Positions 27,231 to 35,771 of a stretch of DNA of 64,000 nt are shown piece after piece. Within the stretch, counting starts at the first letter, position 1. The number at the start of each line of letters is the position of its first letter. This DNA comes from Bradyrhizobium diazoefficiens (GTDB lineage Bacteria > Pseudomonadota > Alphaproteobacteria > Rhizobiales > Xanthobacteraceae), in contig NZ_CP067041.1 in NCBI RefSeq assembly GCF_016599855.1, forward strand, positions 3,038,001 through 3,102,000, given 5' to 3'. The notes beneath the pieces are model-generated. The model saw only the letters and a list, made by a program, of their open reading frames with translations. It made no database searches and was not told the origin of the DNA. A program made the position numbers and the translations under genes.

Positions 27231-28472
27231 CTACGATAGTTGTGCAGCTGCTGTCGCGATGCGACGGCAGGCCTCTTTGAGTTCCGCGACCGACGTTGCG
27301 TAGGAAATACGGAAATACGGCGCAAGGCCAAAGGCCGAACCGGGAACGACCGCGACGCCGACGGCGCGCAGCAGGTATTCCGCAAAGGCCGTATCGCTCT
27401 CGATGATGCTGCCATCAGGCGTTTTCCTGCCGATGAGGCCCGCACAGCTGGCGAAGGTGTAGAACGCCCCTTCGGGCACGCGGCAGGTGATCCCGCTGAT
27501 CCCATTCAATGCAGAAACGACGAGATCGCGGCGCGCCTGGAACGACCTGCAACGGTCGCGCACGATTTCGTGCGGACCGTTCAGGGCTGCCGCAGCCGCG
27601 GCCTGGCTGATCGATGAAGCGCAGGACGTCGATTGGCTCTGGACGATGGCCATGGCTCGAATCAGCGCATGTGGCCCGCCCGCGTAGCCAACGCGCCAGC
27701 CGGTCATGGCATAGGCTTTGGAAACACCGTTGACCGTCAGTATGCGGTTGCGAAGTGCCGGTTCGATAGCGGCCGGTGTGACAAAACGGAAATCATCGTA
27801 GACGATATGCTCATAGATGTCGTCAACGATCAGCCAGACATGCTGATGTCTCGATAGCACGTCGAGAATTGGCCGGTAGTCCGCTTCGGAATAAGCGGCT
27901 CCGGTGGGATTCGATGGCGAATTCAACATCACCCAGCGCGTGCGCGGCGTTATCGCCCCTTCGAGGTCGCCGGCGGTAAGCTGGAAGCCATTGGCTTCCG
28001 AACATGGCACAAGAACCGGCTTGCCTCCTGCAATGAGGACGATGTCGGCGTAGCTCACCCAAAACGGCGTCGGGATGATGACCTCGTCGCCCGGGTCGAG
28101 ACTAGCCATCATGGCATTATACAGGACCTGCTTGGCGCCGGCCGAAACTGTGATCTCGTCCTGGGCGAACTCAAGGCCGTTATCGCGCCGGAACTTGGCG
28201 CGGATCGCGAATTTGAGCTCGGGCGTTCCGTCGAGCGCGGTGTATTTCGTCGCGCCAGCGTGGATGGCGCGCGCGCCCGCGTCCTTGATATGAGCGGGAG
28301 TGTCGAAATCGGGCTCTCCCGTGCCGAGGATGATGACATCCTTGCCCCGGCGCTTCAGATCCGTGGCGAGGCCGGTGATCTTCAGGATCTCCGACACCCC
28401 GATCGATGAAAGACGGGAGGCCGGCCGGAACAGCGATGATGTCTGGAGGGGAGCGTTCACGGCGATTTCCAT
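27231..28472 (-). CDS. Class I/II PLP aminotransferase, probable 2-aminoadipate transaminase
   Basis: 413 residues of the aspartate-aminotransferase fold: GEPDFDTPAHI, TKYTALDGTPEL, NSPSNPTGAAYS, DDIYEHIVY and the PLP lysine in NGVSKAYAMTGWRVGY near residue 247. It directly follows the aldehyde dehydrogenase gene (stop and start abut as TGAATG). In this pipecolate/2-aminoadipate context the likely reaction is 2-aminoadipate plus 2-oxoglutarate to 2-oxoadipate plus glutamate. It is homologous to the aminotransferase at 59326-60534 (shared blocks such as PFWVSY/PYWVSY and SSISQAAAA), so general AspAT-type activity cannot be excluded. Confidence 0.87.
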   Translation of the reverse strand: MEIAVNAPLQTSSLFRPASRLSSIGVSEILKITGLATDLKRRGKDVIILGTGEPDFDTPAHIKDAGARAIHAGATKYTALDGTPELKFAIRAKFRRDNGLEFAQDEITVSAGAKQVLYNAMMASLDPGDEVIIPTPFWVSYADIVLIAGGKPVLVPCSEANGFQLTAGDLEGAITPRTRWVMLNSPSNPTGAAYSEADYRPILDVLSRHQHVWLIVDDIYEHIVYDDFRFVTPAAIEPALRNRILTVNGVSKAYAMTGWRVGYAGGPHALIRAMAIVQSQSTSCASSISQAAAAAALNGPHEIVRDRCRSFQARRDLVVSALNGISGITCRVPEGAFYTFASCAGLIGRKTPDGSIIESDTAFAEYLLRAVGVAVVPGSAFGLAPYFRISYATSVAELKEACRRIATAAAQLS

Positions 28473-30038
28473 TCAATCTACGTCGAACTTGACGCCTTGG
28501 GCGAGCGGCAGCGTGCGGCCGTAGTTGATCGTGTTGGTGGCGCGGCGCATGTAGGCCTTCCATGCATCCGACCCGGATTCACGGCCGCCGCCGGTTTCCT
28601 TCTCGCCGCCGAATGCGCCACCGATCTCGGCGCCCGAGGGGCCGATGTTCACATTGGCAATCCCGCAATCGGAGCCGCGTGCCGACAGGAAGGCTTCGGC
28701 CTCGCGTAGGTCGTTGGTGAAGATCGAAGACGACAGGCCCTCCGGAACGGCATTGTGCAGCCCGAGCACGGCATCGAAGTCGCTGTACTTGATGACATAG
28801 AGGATCGGCGCGAAGGTCTCGCGTTCGACTGGTCCGGCTTGACCGCCAATCTCGACCAGCGCCGGGCGGACATAGAAAGCCTCATCGGCGCCTGCGACGA
28901 CGACGCGGTCTCCGCCGATGATCGCGCCACCTGCGGCCTTGGCTTCGCCGAGGGCGCGCTGCATCGATGCGTAAGCGAGGCCGTCGATCAAGGGGCCGAC
29001 CAGATTGCCGGTGAGAGGATTGCCGACGGAGACGGACGCGTAGACCTTCTTCAGGCGCGGCACGAAGCTGTCATAGACGCTCTCGTGAACGAAAAGGCGT
29101 CGCAGAGTGGTGCAGCGCTGGCCGGCGGTGCCCATTGCCGCAAAGGCAACGCCGCGCAGCGTCAGGTCGAGATCGGCCGTCGGCGTCACCACCGCCGCGT
29201 TGTTGCCGCCGAGTTCGAGAATGGCGCGAGCGAAGCGCTGCGCGAGCTTCGGAGCGACGGAGCGTCCCATTGCGGTCGAACCGGTGGCCGAGACCAGGGG
29301 AACCCTGGTGTTGTTGACGAGGGCCTCGCCGATCTCGCGTCCTCCGACCAGCACGGCGGATAACCCGTCGGGCGCTGCGCCACCGTCGGCCTTGAAACGC
29401 CGCAGGGCGCGCCCGAACAGCGCTTCCGTCGCCAAAGCGGTGAGCGGCGTCTTTTCCGACGGCTTCCAGACGATGCTGTTACCGCAGACCAACGCCAGCG
29501 CAGCATTCCATGACCAGACCGCGACCGGGAAATTGAATGCCGAGATGATGCCGGTGACGCCGAGGGGATGCCAGGTCTCCGCCATACGGTGCTCTTGCCG
29601 CTCCGTAGCGATAGTCAAGCCGTAGAGCTGCCGGGAAAGCCCCACGGCGTAGTCGCAAATATCGATCATCTCCTGGACTTCGCCGAGTCCTTCAGACTCG
29701 ATCTTGCCGGCCTCGATGGATACGAGTCGGCCGAGGGCGCGCTTGTTGCTGCGCAGCTCTTCGCCAAGCAGCCGCACCAGTTCGCCGCGCTTGGGAGCAG
29801 GGACCAGACGCCATTCGAGGAAAGCCGCGTGAGCCTTTTCGATGGCCGCGGTCGCGCCGGCGGCGTTGACTTCCCTGACATGCGCCACGGTTTCGCCGGT
29901 GATCGGGGTTTTCGCGTCCAATGTGCCGCCGGTATAGCTCATGGGATCGACGCCAAGCTCAGCCAGGAGCGCGTCGACCTCGCGCTTAAGCGAGAGGTTT
30001 CCGGCCTGGGCGGATGGCTTGATCGTATTGGCTGGCAT
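28473..30038 (-). CDS. amaB: L-piperidine-6-carboxylate / 2-aminoadipate-semialdehyde dehydrogenase (ALDH7, AmaB-type)
   Basis: 521 residues of the ALDH7/antiquitin type: FNFPVAVWSWNAALALVCGN, LELGGNNAAVV with the general-base glutamate near residue 270, catalytic cysteine in GQRCTTLRR near residue 306, and the C-terminal EIGGAFGGEKETGGGRESGSD, which is diagnostic of this clade. It oxidises the semialdehyde derived from piperideine-6-carboxylate to 2-aminoadipate with NAD(P)+. It is flanked by the 2-oxoadipate dioxygenase and aminotransferase genes in one leftward operon. Confidence 0.9.
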   Translation of the reverse strand: MPANTIKPSAQAGNLSLKREVDALLAELGVDPMSYTGGTLDAKTPITGETVAHVREVNAAGATAAIEKAHAAFLEWRLVPAPKRGELVRLLGEELRSNKRALGRLVSIEAGKIESEGLGEVQEMIDICDYAVGLSRQLYGLTIATERQEHRMAETWHPLGVTGIISAFNFPVAVWSWNAALALVCGNSIVWKPSEKTPLTALATEALFGRALRRFKADGGAAPDGLSAVLVGGREIGEALVNNTRVPLVSATGSTAMGRSVAPKLAQRFARAILELGGNNAAVVTPTADLDLTLRGVAFAAMGTAGQRCTTLRRLFVHESVYDSFVPRLKKVYASVSVGNPLTGNLVGPLIDGLAYASMQRALGEAKAAGGAIIGGDRVVVAGADEAFYVRPALVEIGGQAGPVERETFAPILYVIKYSDFDAVLGLHNAVPEGLSSSIFTNDLREAEAFLSARGSDCGIANVNIGPSGAEIGGAFGGEKETGGGRESGSDAWKAYMRRATNTINYGRTLPLAQGVKFDVD

Positions 30039-30121
30039 GAGAGGCTCTTTCCAAAAGCTAGCGTTGTTTTCGAAGGGGGCTGCTTCAGCGGTTGGCTGGA
30101 GACTTCACAATCGTTCTCCCG

Positions 30122-31540
30122 TCAGGCGCTGGCCCTGAATGCGATGTGCGGCGACCCTAGCCGGATCAGCGACTGCTCCAAAGAGGCGCTTTCTGCGCTC
30201 GCGTAGAGCTCCAGTTCGTCGTGGACCTCGGCGCCGAGTCCTGCTTCGAATGCCGCCCGCATGGAGTGCTCACCATAATTATGGTGTTCGTCGGTGCCGA
30301 GATTCGACTGGAATATCCCGGCGGCGCTGACCGGGAGGAAATCCTCGTAGGCGATAGGATCGAAGCGGAGGAACTCCTGTTCGATCAGGGCATCGATTGT
30401 AGCCGGCAACCGGTGGCGTTCGCCTGCGGCAATGCCCGCTGATGTCGCAGAGTAGCGGAAGAATGCCATCCCGCGGGAGCGAAGCGTCGCCCAGTCATCC
30501 GGGAAGGTGGCAAAGCGTGCGGCGAGTTCCGCGTCATAGTTGCGTGCATTCGATCCGGCAGCGCCCACCTGGACGTCGCGGCGCACCGAGGCCAGCAGGT
30601 CGTCGTAAAGCTTGCGGCCCTTCGGTGTGAGGGCTGCGCCGCGCTGCTCGATCTCGCCGAAGCGTGCGGTGTGCGTGCCAATTGCGCTCTCGCCGCTGCT
30701 GTTCTCAAAGAGGATTCCTTCTTCTTGCGCCTTGAAACTCGTCTGGCGCAACAGAATCGCGCAGTCGCGGCGCGGCGGCCCCTCGATGACGGCCTTCGGC
30801 GTGATACCGCGCCTCGACATGGCGGCTTGGGCGGCGTCGATATCGAGCGTCCGCGGCGTCAGGTGATTGATGTGGGGACCCCTGAAGCTGACGACGTCGG
30901 CGACTAGTCGATGGGCGTCGTGGAGCTTCTTGTAGGTGTCGAGGCTGACCGTCGAATCGCCGTGCCACCGGAAGGTCGCGACCGCCTCGCGCACGAATTC
31001 CTCAGCCTGTGCACGGGTCAGGCCACCTTTCGATTCGAACACGCCGACCAGTTCGAGCACGCGCGGGGTGAAAATCCTGCGAGCGGCGAGAATGCGCCCC
31101 GCTTCGGCACGCAGCGCCTCGTCCTCGATCAGTTCGAGGCGCAATAGCGAGGTGAAGACGCGGAACGGATTGCTGCGAAGCGCGCCATCGTCGATCGGCC
31201 GAAACGCCGTCGAATGCACCGGCACGCCGGCGACCGACAGATCATAATATCCGACCGGGTACATTCCCATCACCGCGAACAGCCTTCGAATTTTGAAGAG
31301 TTCGTCAGCGGTGCCGAGGCGGATCGCGCCGTGGCGTTCGACGCTCAGGCGCTCCAGTTCGTCGTTGCGGACGAGGCGATCGCGAAGACCCGGATCGTTG
31401 GCGAGCGTGTCGGCATTCACGTCATCGACCAGTTCGGTGAGGGTGCCGTATTGTGGGACCTCGGTCCGGAACATGTCCGACATGGCGCGCGAGAAGTGCG
31501 TGCGGATCTCGTCGGGATGGATATGATCATGCGCAGACAT
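30122..31540 (-). CDS. hglS: 2-oxoadipate dioxygenase/decarboxylase (DUF1338, HglS/YdcJ family)
   Basis: 472 residues, the usual length of DUF1338 proteins. ATG 31540 has AAGAGG five bases upstream. Characteristic segments are IRTHFSRAMSDMFRTEVPQY, VPVHSTAFRPI, RGPHINHLTPRTLDID and YEDFLPVSAAGIFQSNLG; the histidines in HSTAF and HINHLT are likely metal ligands. The Fe(II) enzyme HglS of Pseudomonas putida converts 2-oxoadipate to D-2-hydroxyglutarate with O2 and loss of CO2. It lies beside the genes for the two preceding steps, strongly supporting this role here. Confidence 0.9.
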   Translation of the reverse strand: MSAHDHIHPDEIRTHFSRAMSDMFRTEVPQYGTLTELVDDVNADTLANDPGLRDRLVRNDELERLSVERHGAIRLGTADELFKIRRLFAVMGMYPVGYYDLSVAGVPVHSTAFRPIDDGALRSNPFRVFTSLLRLELIEDEALRAEAGRILAARRIFTPRVLELVGVFESKGGLTRAQAEEFVREAVATFRWHGDSTVSLDTYKKLHDAHRLVADVVSFRGPHINHLTPRTLDIDAAQAAMSRRGITPKAVIEGPPRRDCAILLRQTSFKAQEEGILFENSSGESAIGTHTARFGEIEQRGAALTPKGRKLYDDLLASVRRDVQVGAAGSNARNYDAELAARFATFPDDWATLRSRGMAFFRYSATSAGIAAGERHRLPATIDALIEQEFLRFDPIAYEDFLPVSAAGIFQSNLGTDEHHNYGEHSMRAAFEAGLGAEVHDELELYASAESASLEQSLIRLGSPHIAFRASA

Positions 31541-31660
31541 TCGGACCTCTTGATCGCGGACTTTGGCCACGGCGCCGTCGGCAAGCTCATTTAACCGCGT
31601 CATGCCTCGCCTCTTAGAGAGGGCAATAATCCCACATTTTCAAGCAATAGAAGTTCAACA

Positions 31661-31683
31661 AGTCATTCCAGCAATGAATGACT
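31661..31683. promoter_or_regulatory. Inverted repeat AGTCATT-N9-AATGACT upstream of hglS
   Basis: Perfect 7-bp arms with a 9-base spacer, about 120 bases upstream of the hglS start and 71 bases past the lysR stop. It fits the LysR geometry of a T-N11-A core within dyad symmetry, and it is neither GC-rich nor followed by T residues, so it is an operator rather than a terminator. The adjacent LysR (31754-32686) is the obvious candidate ligand. Confidence 0.55.
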
Positions 31684-31753
31684 TCGGGACTAGCCGCAAA
31701 CGGCTTGGGCGTTGAGGGCAAGCCCGCGGACCCGACCTTGTCAGGGGCGACTT

Positions 31754-32686
31754 TCAGCGATCTTGTGCCGTTTCAAGGAGAAGCCATTCCCGAAAGGCAA
31801 CAAGTGGCGGATGGGACGCCCGATCGGTCGGCCAGACCAGATAGTAGGCCTCGGCACTTTTCATCGGCAGATCGAGGGCGCGCACCAGCTTGCCGACGCT
31901 CAACTCCTCCTCAATGAGAAATTCAGGAAGCAGCGCGACGCCGAGCCCGGAGATCGCCGCCTGCGATGCGGTGGCGAATTGGTCCAGCAGCATGCCATGG
32001 ACGGCATGGGCGTCCACGCCGTGCTGGGTCAACCATTGTTCCCACGCGTCCGGGCGCGTCGTTAGATGCAGCAGAGGGGCTTTCCGGAGGTCGCTAGCTT
32101 TCTTGAAACCATATAGGCTCCGCAACTCGGAACTGCATGCGGGAATCACGGTCTCCGGCCGCAGCAACGCCAGTTCACCCCCTTGCCATTCCGGTGGCCC
32201 GAAATGGATCGCGGCATCGACAGGCTCCAGCCTGAAGTCGAAATTCGATAGCCGCGTGACGAGGTTGATGGTGATGCCGGGATTGCCCGCAAGAAATTTG
32301 GGCAGCCGCGGCGCCAGCCATCTGGTGCCAAAGGTTGGAAGGATGGCCAAGGTCAACGTGCCGCCGAATGGATTGGCGCGCAAATTGAGTGAGGCCGTGC
32401 TGATCTTGCGCAGCGCATCGCGTATCTCGCGGGCATAGGCGTCGCCAGCCATGGTCAGGCGGATAGTCTGCCGCTCGCGATGAAAAAGCTCGACCTCGAG
32501 TTGTTCTTCCAACGCCTTAACCTGGCGGCTCACCGCGCTCTGCGTCAGCGACAGTTCTTTGGCCGCGGCCGTGATGCTGCCGGTTCGCGCCGCCGCTTCA
32601 AAGGCGGACAGCAGCGGCAGCGAAGGCAAAAAGCGGCGAGGGCCCTGCACGTCATTCTCCAGCCGAATGAGGTCTTGACGAAACAT
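31754..32686 (-). CDS. LysR-family regulator (GcvA-like) of the pipecolate/2-aminoadipate genes
   Basis: 310 residues from ATG 32686; longer readings only add low-complexity sequence. The helix-turn-helix FEAAARTGSITAAAKELSLTQSAVSRQVKALEEQLEVELFHR is standard LysR, and the effector domain begins near residue 100 (LTLAILPTFGTRWLAPRLPKF, GcvA-type). It stands between the leftward hglS-amaB-aminotransferase genes and the rightward FAD oxidase gene, so it probably controls both. Inverted repeats lie on both sides of it (31661-31683, 32749-32784). Confidence 0.9.
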   Translation of the reverse strand: MFRQDLIRLENDVQGPRRFLPSLPLLSAFEAAARTGSITAAAKELSLTQSAVSRQVKALEEQLEVELFHRERQTIRLTMAGDAYAREIRDALRKISTASLNLRANPFGGTLTLAILPTFGTRWLAPRLPKFLAGNPGITINLVTRLSNFDFRLEPVDAAIHFGPPEWQGGELALLRPETVIPACSSELRSLYGFKKASDLRKAPLLHLTTRPDAWEQWLTQHGVDAHAVHGMLLDQFATASQAAISGLGVALLPEFLIEEELSVGKLVRALDLPMKSAEAYYLVWPTDRASHPPLVAFREWLLLETAQDR

Positions 32687-32748
32687 TACTAGGCCCGGCG
32701 CGGCTGGCAACGCTAGATTAGCTGAATTGCCGGCCGGCCTCGCAGCCA

Positions 32749-32784
32749 GTTGGTTGGCGTGCCCTGCCGCGGTCGACAACCAAC
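32749..32784. promoter_or_regulatory. Inverted repeat GTTGGTTG-N20-CAACCAAC in the divergent lysR/oxidase promoter
   Basis: Perfect 8-bp arms at 32749-32756 and 32777-32784 in the gap between the divergent lysR (start 32686) and FAD oxidase (start 32863). It could be a tetramer-binding site for the LysR regulator or a stem-loop in the oxidase leader. Confidence 0.45.
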
Positions 32785-32862
32785 TTGTCGATTTGGAATG
32801 AACCAGTCGACGCGCCCCGGTACGCGATCGCGCCGGCGGAAATGCACGAGGACGTCGCGACG

Positions 32863-34146
32863 ATGCTCAATAACGCCAAATCCCATGGTCTCTGGGAATT
32901 GACCGCACCACCGGCGCCGGAAACGGCCGAGTTACGTGAATCGATCAAGGTCGACACGATCATCGTCGGGGGTGGCTATACCGGTCTGTCGGCTGCGCTC
33001 CATCTCGCCGAGGGGGGTGCCAACGTCGCATTGCTGGAGGCGGCGGAAATCGGCTTTGGCGGTGCCGGCCGGAACGTCGGCCTGGTCAATGCCGGCATGT
33101 GGGTGATGCCCGATGTGCTTCCCGGCATGCTCGGCGGCGACTACGGCGAGCGTCTGCTCGGAGTGCTGGGCGATGCCCCGAAACTTGTGTTCGATCTGAT
33201 CGAACGTCACCGCATCGAATGCGAGGTCGAGCGTGCCGGCACGCTCCATTGCGCCGTTGGCCTCAAAGGGCTGCAGGAACTGGAGCAGCGCGCAGTTCAG
33301 TGGAGCCGTCGCGGAGCGCCGGTAGAGCTGTTGAATGCAAAGGATACCGAAGCGAAGGTCGGCACGTCGGCCTACGCCGGATCGCTGTGGGATCGACGCG
33401 CGGGCACGATCCAGCCCCTGGCCTATGCGCGGGGCCTTGCTCGCACGGCTTTGGATGCCGGCGCGAAGATATTCACCCGCAGCGCAATTACCGCTGCCGA
33501 GCGAATTGGCGGAAAGTGGAAGCTGCAAACCGCGGATAGTCACGTCATCGCCGATCGTGTCATCGTGGCCACCGATGCCTATGCGATGGGGCCCTGGTCC
33601 GAAGTCAGGACCGAGCAGATCCATCTGCCCTATTTCAATTTTGCGACCCAGCCGTTGTCGAGCAACATTCGCGCGTCCATTCTTCCCGAACGACAGGGGG
33701 CCTGGGACACCAATGAGGTGCTGAGTTCGTTTCGCTTCGACCGTGCTGGCCGCCTCGTCTTCGGAAGCGTGGGTGCCCTGCGAGGGACCGGTGCCGGGGT
33801 TCACAGATCGTGGGCAAAGCGGGCTCTCAAAAAGCTCTTCCCGCAAATCGGCCAGGTCACATTCGAATCGGAATGGTACGGCCTGATCGGCATGACCGAC
33901 GATAATCTTCCTCGATTTCACAAGCTCGCTGAAAACGTGATCGGCTTTAGCGGCTACAACGGGCGCGGAATTGCGCCCGGAACGACCTTCGGACGGTTAC
34001 TTGCCCTCCACACTCTGGGACGGCTCGACGAGAAAGACCTCCCGCTTCCGGCATCGTCGCCGAGGAAGCCCATCTTCCGGAACGCCAAGTCGGCATTTTA
34101 TGAGGTCGGGGCCCAGTTCGTTCATCTGATCGAGGCACGGCGGTAG
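32863..34146 (+). CDS. FAD-dependent amine/amino-acid oxidase (DadA/pipecolate-oxidase-like)
   Basis: 427 residues in the DAO fold. The ADP-binding motif DTIIVGGGYTGLSAALHLAE lies near residue 32, GFGGAGRNVGLVNAGMW near residue 66, and the C-terminal FAD contact GFSGYNGRGIAPGTTFGR near residue 370. The family (AmaA/PuuB-like) oxidises secondary or primary amines, giving imine and reduced flavin. Divergence from the lysR of the hglS/amaB operon suggests L-pipecolate oxidation to piperideine-6-carboxylate. ATG 32863 gives the usual short N-terminus before HGLWE; ATG 32842 is possible, and both have weak ribosome sites. Confidence 0.85.
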   Translation: MLNNAKSHGLWELTAPPAPETAELRESIKVDTIIVGGGYTGLSAALHLAEGGANVALLEAAEIGFGGAGRNVGLVNAGMWVMPDVLPGMLGGDYGERLLGVLGDAPKLVFDLIERHRIECEVERAGTLHCAVGLKGLQELEQRAVQWSRRGAPVELLNAKDTEAKVGTSAYAGSLWDRRAGTIQPLAYARGLARTALDAGAKIFTRSAITAAERIGGKWKLQTADSHVIADRVIVATDAYAMGPWSEVRTEQIHLPYFNFATQPLSSNIRASILPERQGAWDTNEVLSSFRFDRAGRLVFGSVGALRGTGAGVHRSWAKRALKKLFPQIGQVTFESEWYGLIGMTDDNLPRFHKLAENVIGFSGYNGRGIAPGTTFGRLLALHTLGRLDEKDLPLPASSPRKPIFRNAKSAFYEVGAQFVHLIEARR

Positions 34147-34302
34147 ATCCCATCATGGAGGCTCGGAATTCAGGAAAACGACAAAAGGATCATATCGGAA
34201 ATAAGGTTGACGATAGGAAACTTATGAGTCAAAGATAGACTTGCGGTCTTGCGTAGGACCGGTCTTCCAATCCGAGACACTGGCGTCAGCGGGGGCAAAG
34301 GC

Positions 34303-35064
34303 ATGACGGACGGCGCGGTTTACGCTTTGGAGACCCGCAGTCTCAGCCGTGAGTTCGGCGGCTTCTTCGCTGTCAACGGCGTCAACTTTCGCCTTGCCCG
34401 CAACAGCATGCACGCCGTCATCGGTCCCAATGGGGCTGGCAAGACAACGCTGTTCAACCTTCTGACGAAATACCTTCCCCCCTCGGCCGGTGCGATCCTG
34501 CACGATGGCCATGACGTCACCCGCCTCGGCATGCCGGCGATGGCTAAGCGCAGCGTGGTGCGTTCCTTTCAGATCTCCGCGGTGTTCGCCGGGCTGACCG
34601 TGCGCGAGAACATCGAACTCGCCTTGTTGCGCGAGAACGGTCTCGCCTGGAATCTGCTCGGCCGGATTTCGCGTCATCGCGGCGTGCTGGATCGCGCGGA
34701 TGCAGTGCTCGCGCGCTTCGGCCTGTCGGAATATGCCGAGACGATGGCGGGCAGCCTTTCCTATGGACGCAAGCGCGTGCTCGAACTGGCGACGACGCTT
34801 GCGCTCGAACCCAGGGTGTTGCTGCTCGACGAGCCGATGGCGGGGCTCGGTCACGAAGATATCGGGCGCGTGACGCAACTGATCCGCGAGGCCGGCAAGG
34901 GCCGCACGGTATTGCTGGTCGAGCACAACATGAATGTGGTCGCCGAGCTCGCCGACACCATTACCGTGATGGTGCGCGGCGAAGTGCTTGCCGAGGGAAC
35001 CTATGCCGAGGTCTCGTCGCGCGGCGACGTAATGGCTGCCTATACGGGGCAGGCCCATGTCTGA
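34303..35064 (+). CDS. livG: Liv-type ABC transporter ATPase (LivG-like)
   Basis: 253 residues with Walker A GPNGAGKTT (near residue 44), signature SYGRKR (in place of LSGGQ/LSYG), Walker B LLLDEPMAGL and switch His in VEHNMNVV. ATG 34303 is chosen because the family N-terminus ALETRSLSREFGGFFAVNGV follows directly. It opens a rightward Liv operon, 156 bases after the FAD oxidase, and its stop overlaps livF by eight bases. Confidence 0.9.
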   Translation: MTDGAVYALETRSLSREFGGFFAVNGVNFRLARNSMHAVIGPNGAGKTTLFNLLTKYLPPSAGAILHDGHDVTRLGMPAMAKRSVVRSFQISAVFAGLTVRENIELALLRENGLAWNLLGRISRHRGVLDRADAVLARFGLSEYAETMAGSLSYGRKRVLELATTLALEPRVLLLDEPMAGLGHEDIGRVTQLIREAGKGRTVLLVEHNMNVVAELADTITVMVRGEVLAEGTYAEVSSRGDVMAAYTGQAHV

Positions 35065-35758
35065 GACCCTCACGGTCGGCCACCTCCAGGCCTGGTACGG
35101 CGAGTCCAAGGTGCTGCACGGAATAGATTTCAGCGTCAGAGCCGGCGAGGTGGTGACACTGCTCGGCCGCAACGGCGCCGGCAAGACCACGACGCTGAAG
35201 GCGATCATGGGGCTGCTCGACAAGCGTTCGGGTTCGATCGCTCTCAACGGCAATGAGATCATCGATGCCGCGCCGTACGATATCGCGCGCAAGGGAATCG
35301 CCTTCTGCCCGGAGGAACGCGGCATCTTTGCAAGCCTCAGCGTGCGCGAAAACCTGCTGCTGCCGCCGAAGGTGGCCGCCGGCGGCATGACGGTCGCGCA
35401 GATCCTCAGCCTGTTCCCGAACCTGAAGGAGCGCCTCGACAGCCAGGGCAGCAAGCTGTCCGGCGGCGAGCAGCAGATGCTGGCGCTTGGGCGCATTCTG
35501 CATACCGGCGCGCGCATCCTGCTGCTTGACGAGCCGACCGAGGGCTTGGCTCCCGTCATCGTCCGCCAGATCGGCCGCACCATCACCGAACTGAAAACGC
35601 TCGGGTTCACCATCCTTCTGGTCGAGCAGAATGTCAGCTTCGCCGCCGGCCTCGCCGACCGGCACTACATCGTGGAGCTCGGCCGCGTCGTCGAGGAAAT
35701 TCCGGGCGCTGAGTTCGAAGGCAGGCTCGATTCGCTCAAAAGCTATCTCGGACTCTAA
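35057..35758 (+). CDS. livF: Liv-type ABC transporter ATPase (LivF-like)
   Basis: 233 residues: Walker A GRNGAGKTTT near residue 36, GIAFCPEERGIFASLSVREN, signature LSGGEQQML, Walker B LLLDEPTEGLAP and VEQNVSFA. It pairs with LivG to power the fused permease downstream. Translationally coupled to livG. Confidence 0.92.
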   Translation: MSETLTVGHLQAWYGESKVLHGIDFSVRAGEVVTLLGRNGAGKTTTLKAIMGLLDKRSGSIALNGNEIIDAAPYDIARKGIAFCPEERGIFASLSVRENLLLPPKVAAGGMTVAQILSLFPNLKERLDSQGSKLSGGEQQMLALGRILHTGARILLLDEPTEGLAPVIVRQIGRTITELKTLGFTILLVEQNVSFAAGLADRHYIVELGRVVEEIPGAEFEGRLDSLKSYLGL

Positions 35759-35771
35759 CCGAACGGGCATC

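Noticed and set aside
34222..35613. 463-codon minus-strand open frame over livG/livF
   Set aside because: It mirrors two ATPase genes with perfect Walker motifs; its own product has no recognisable domain.
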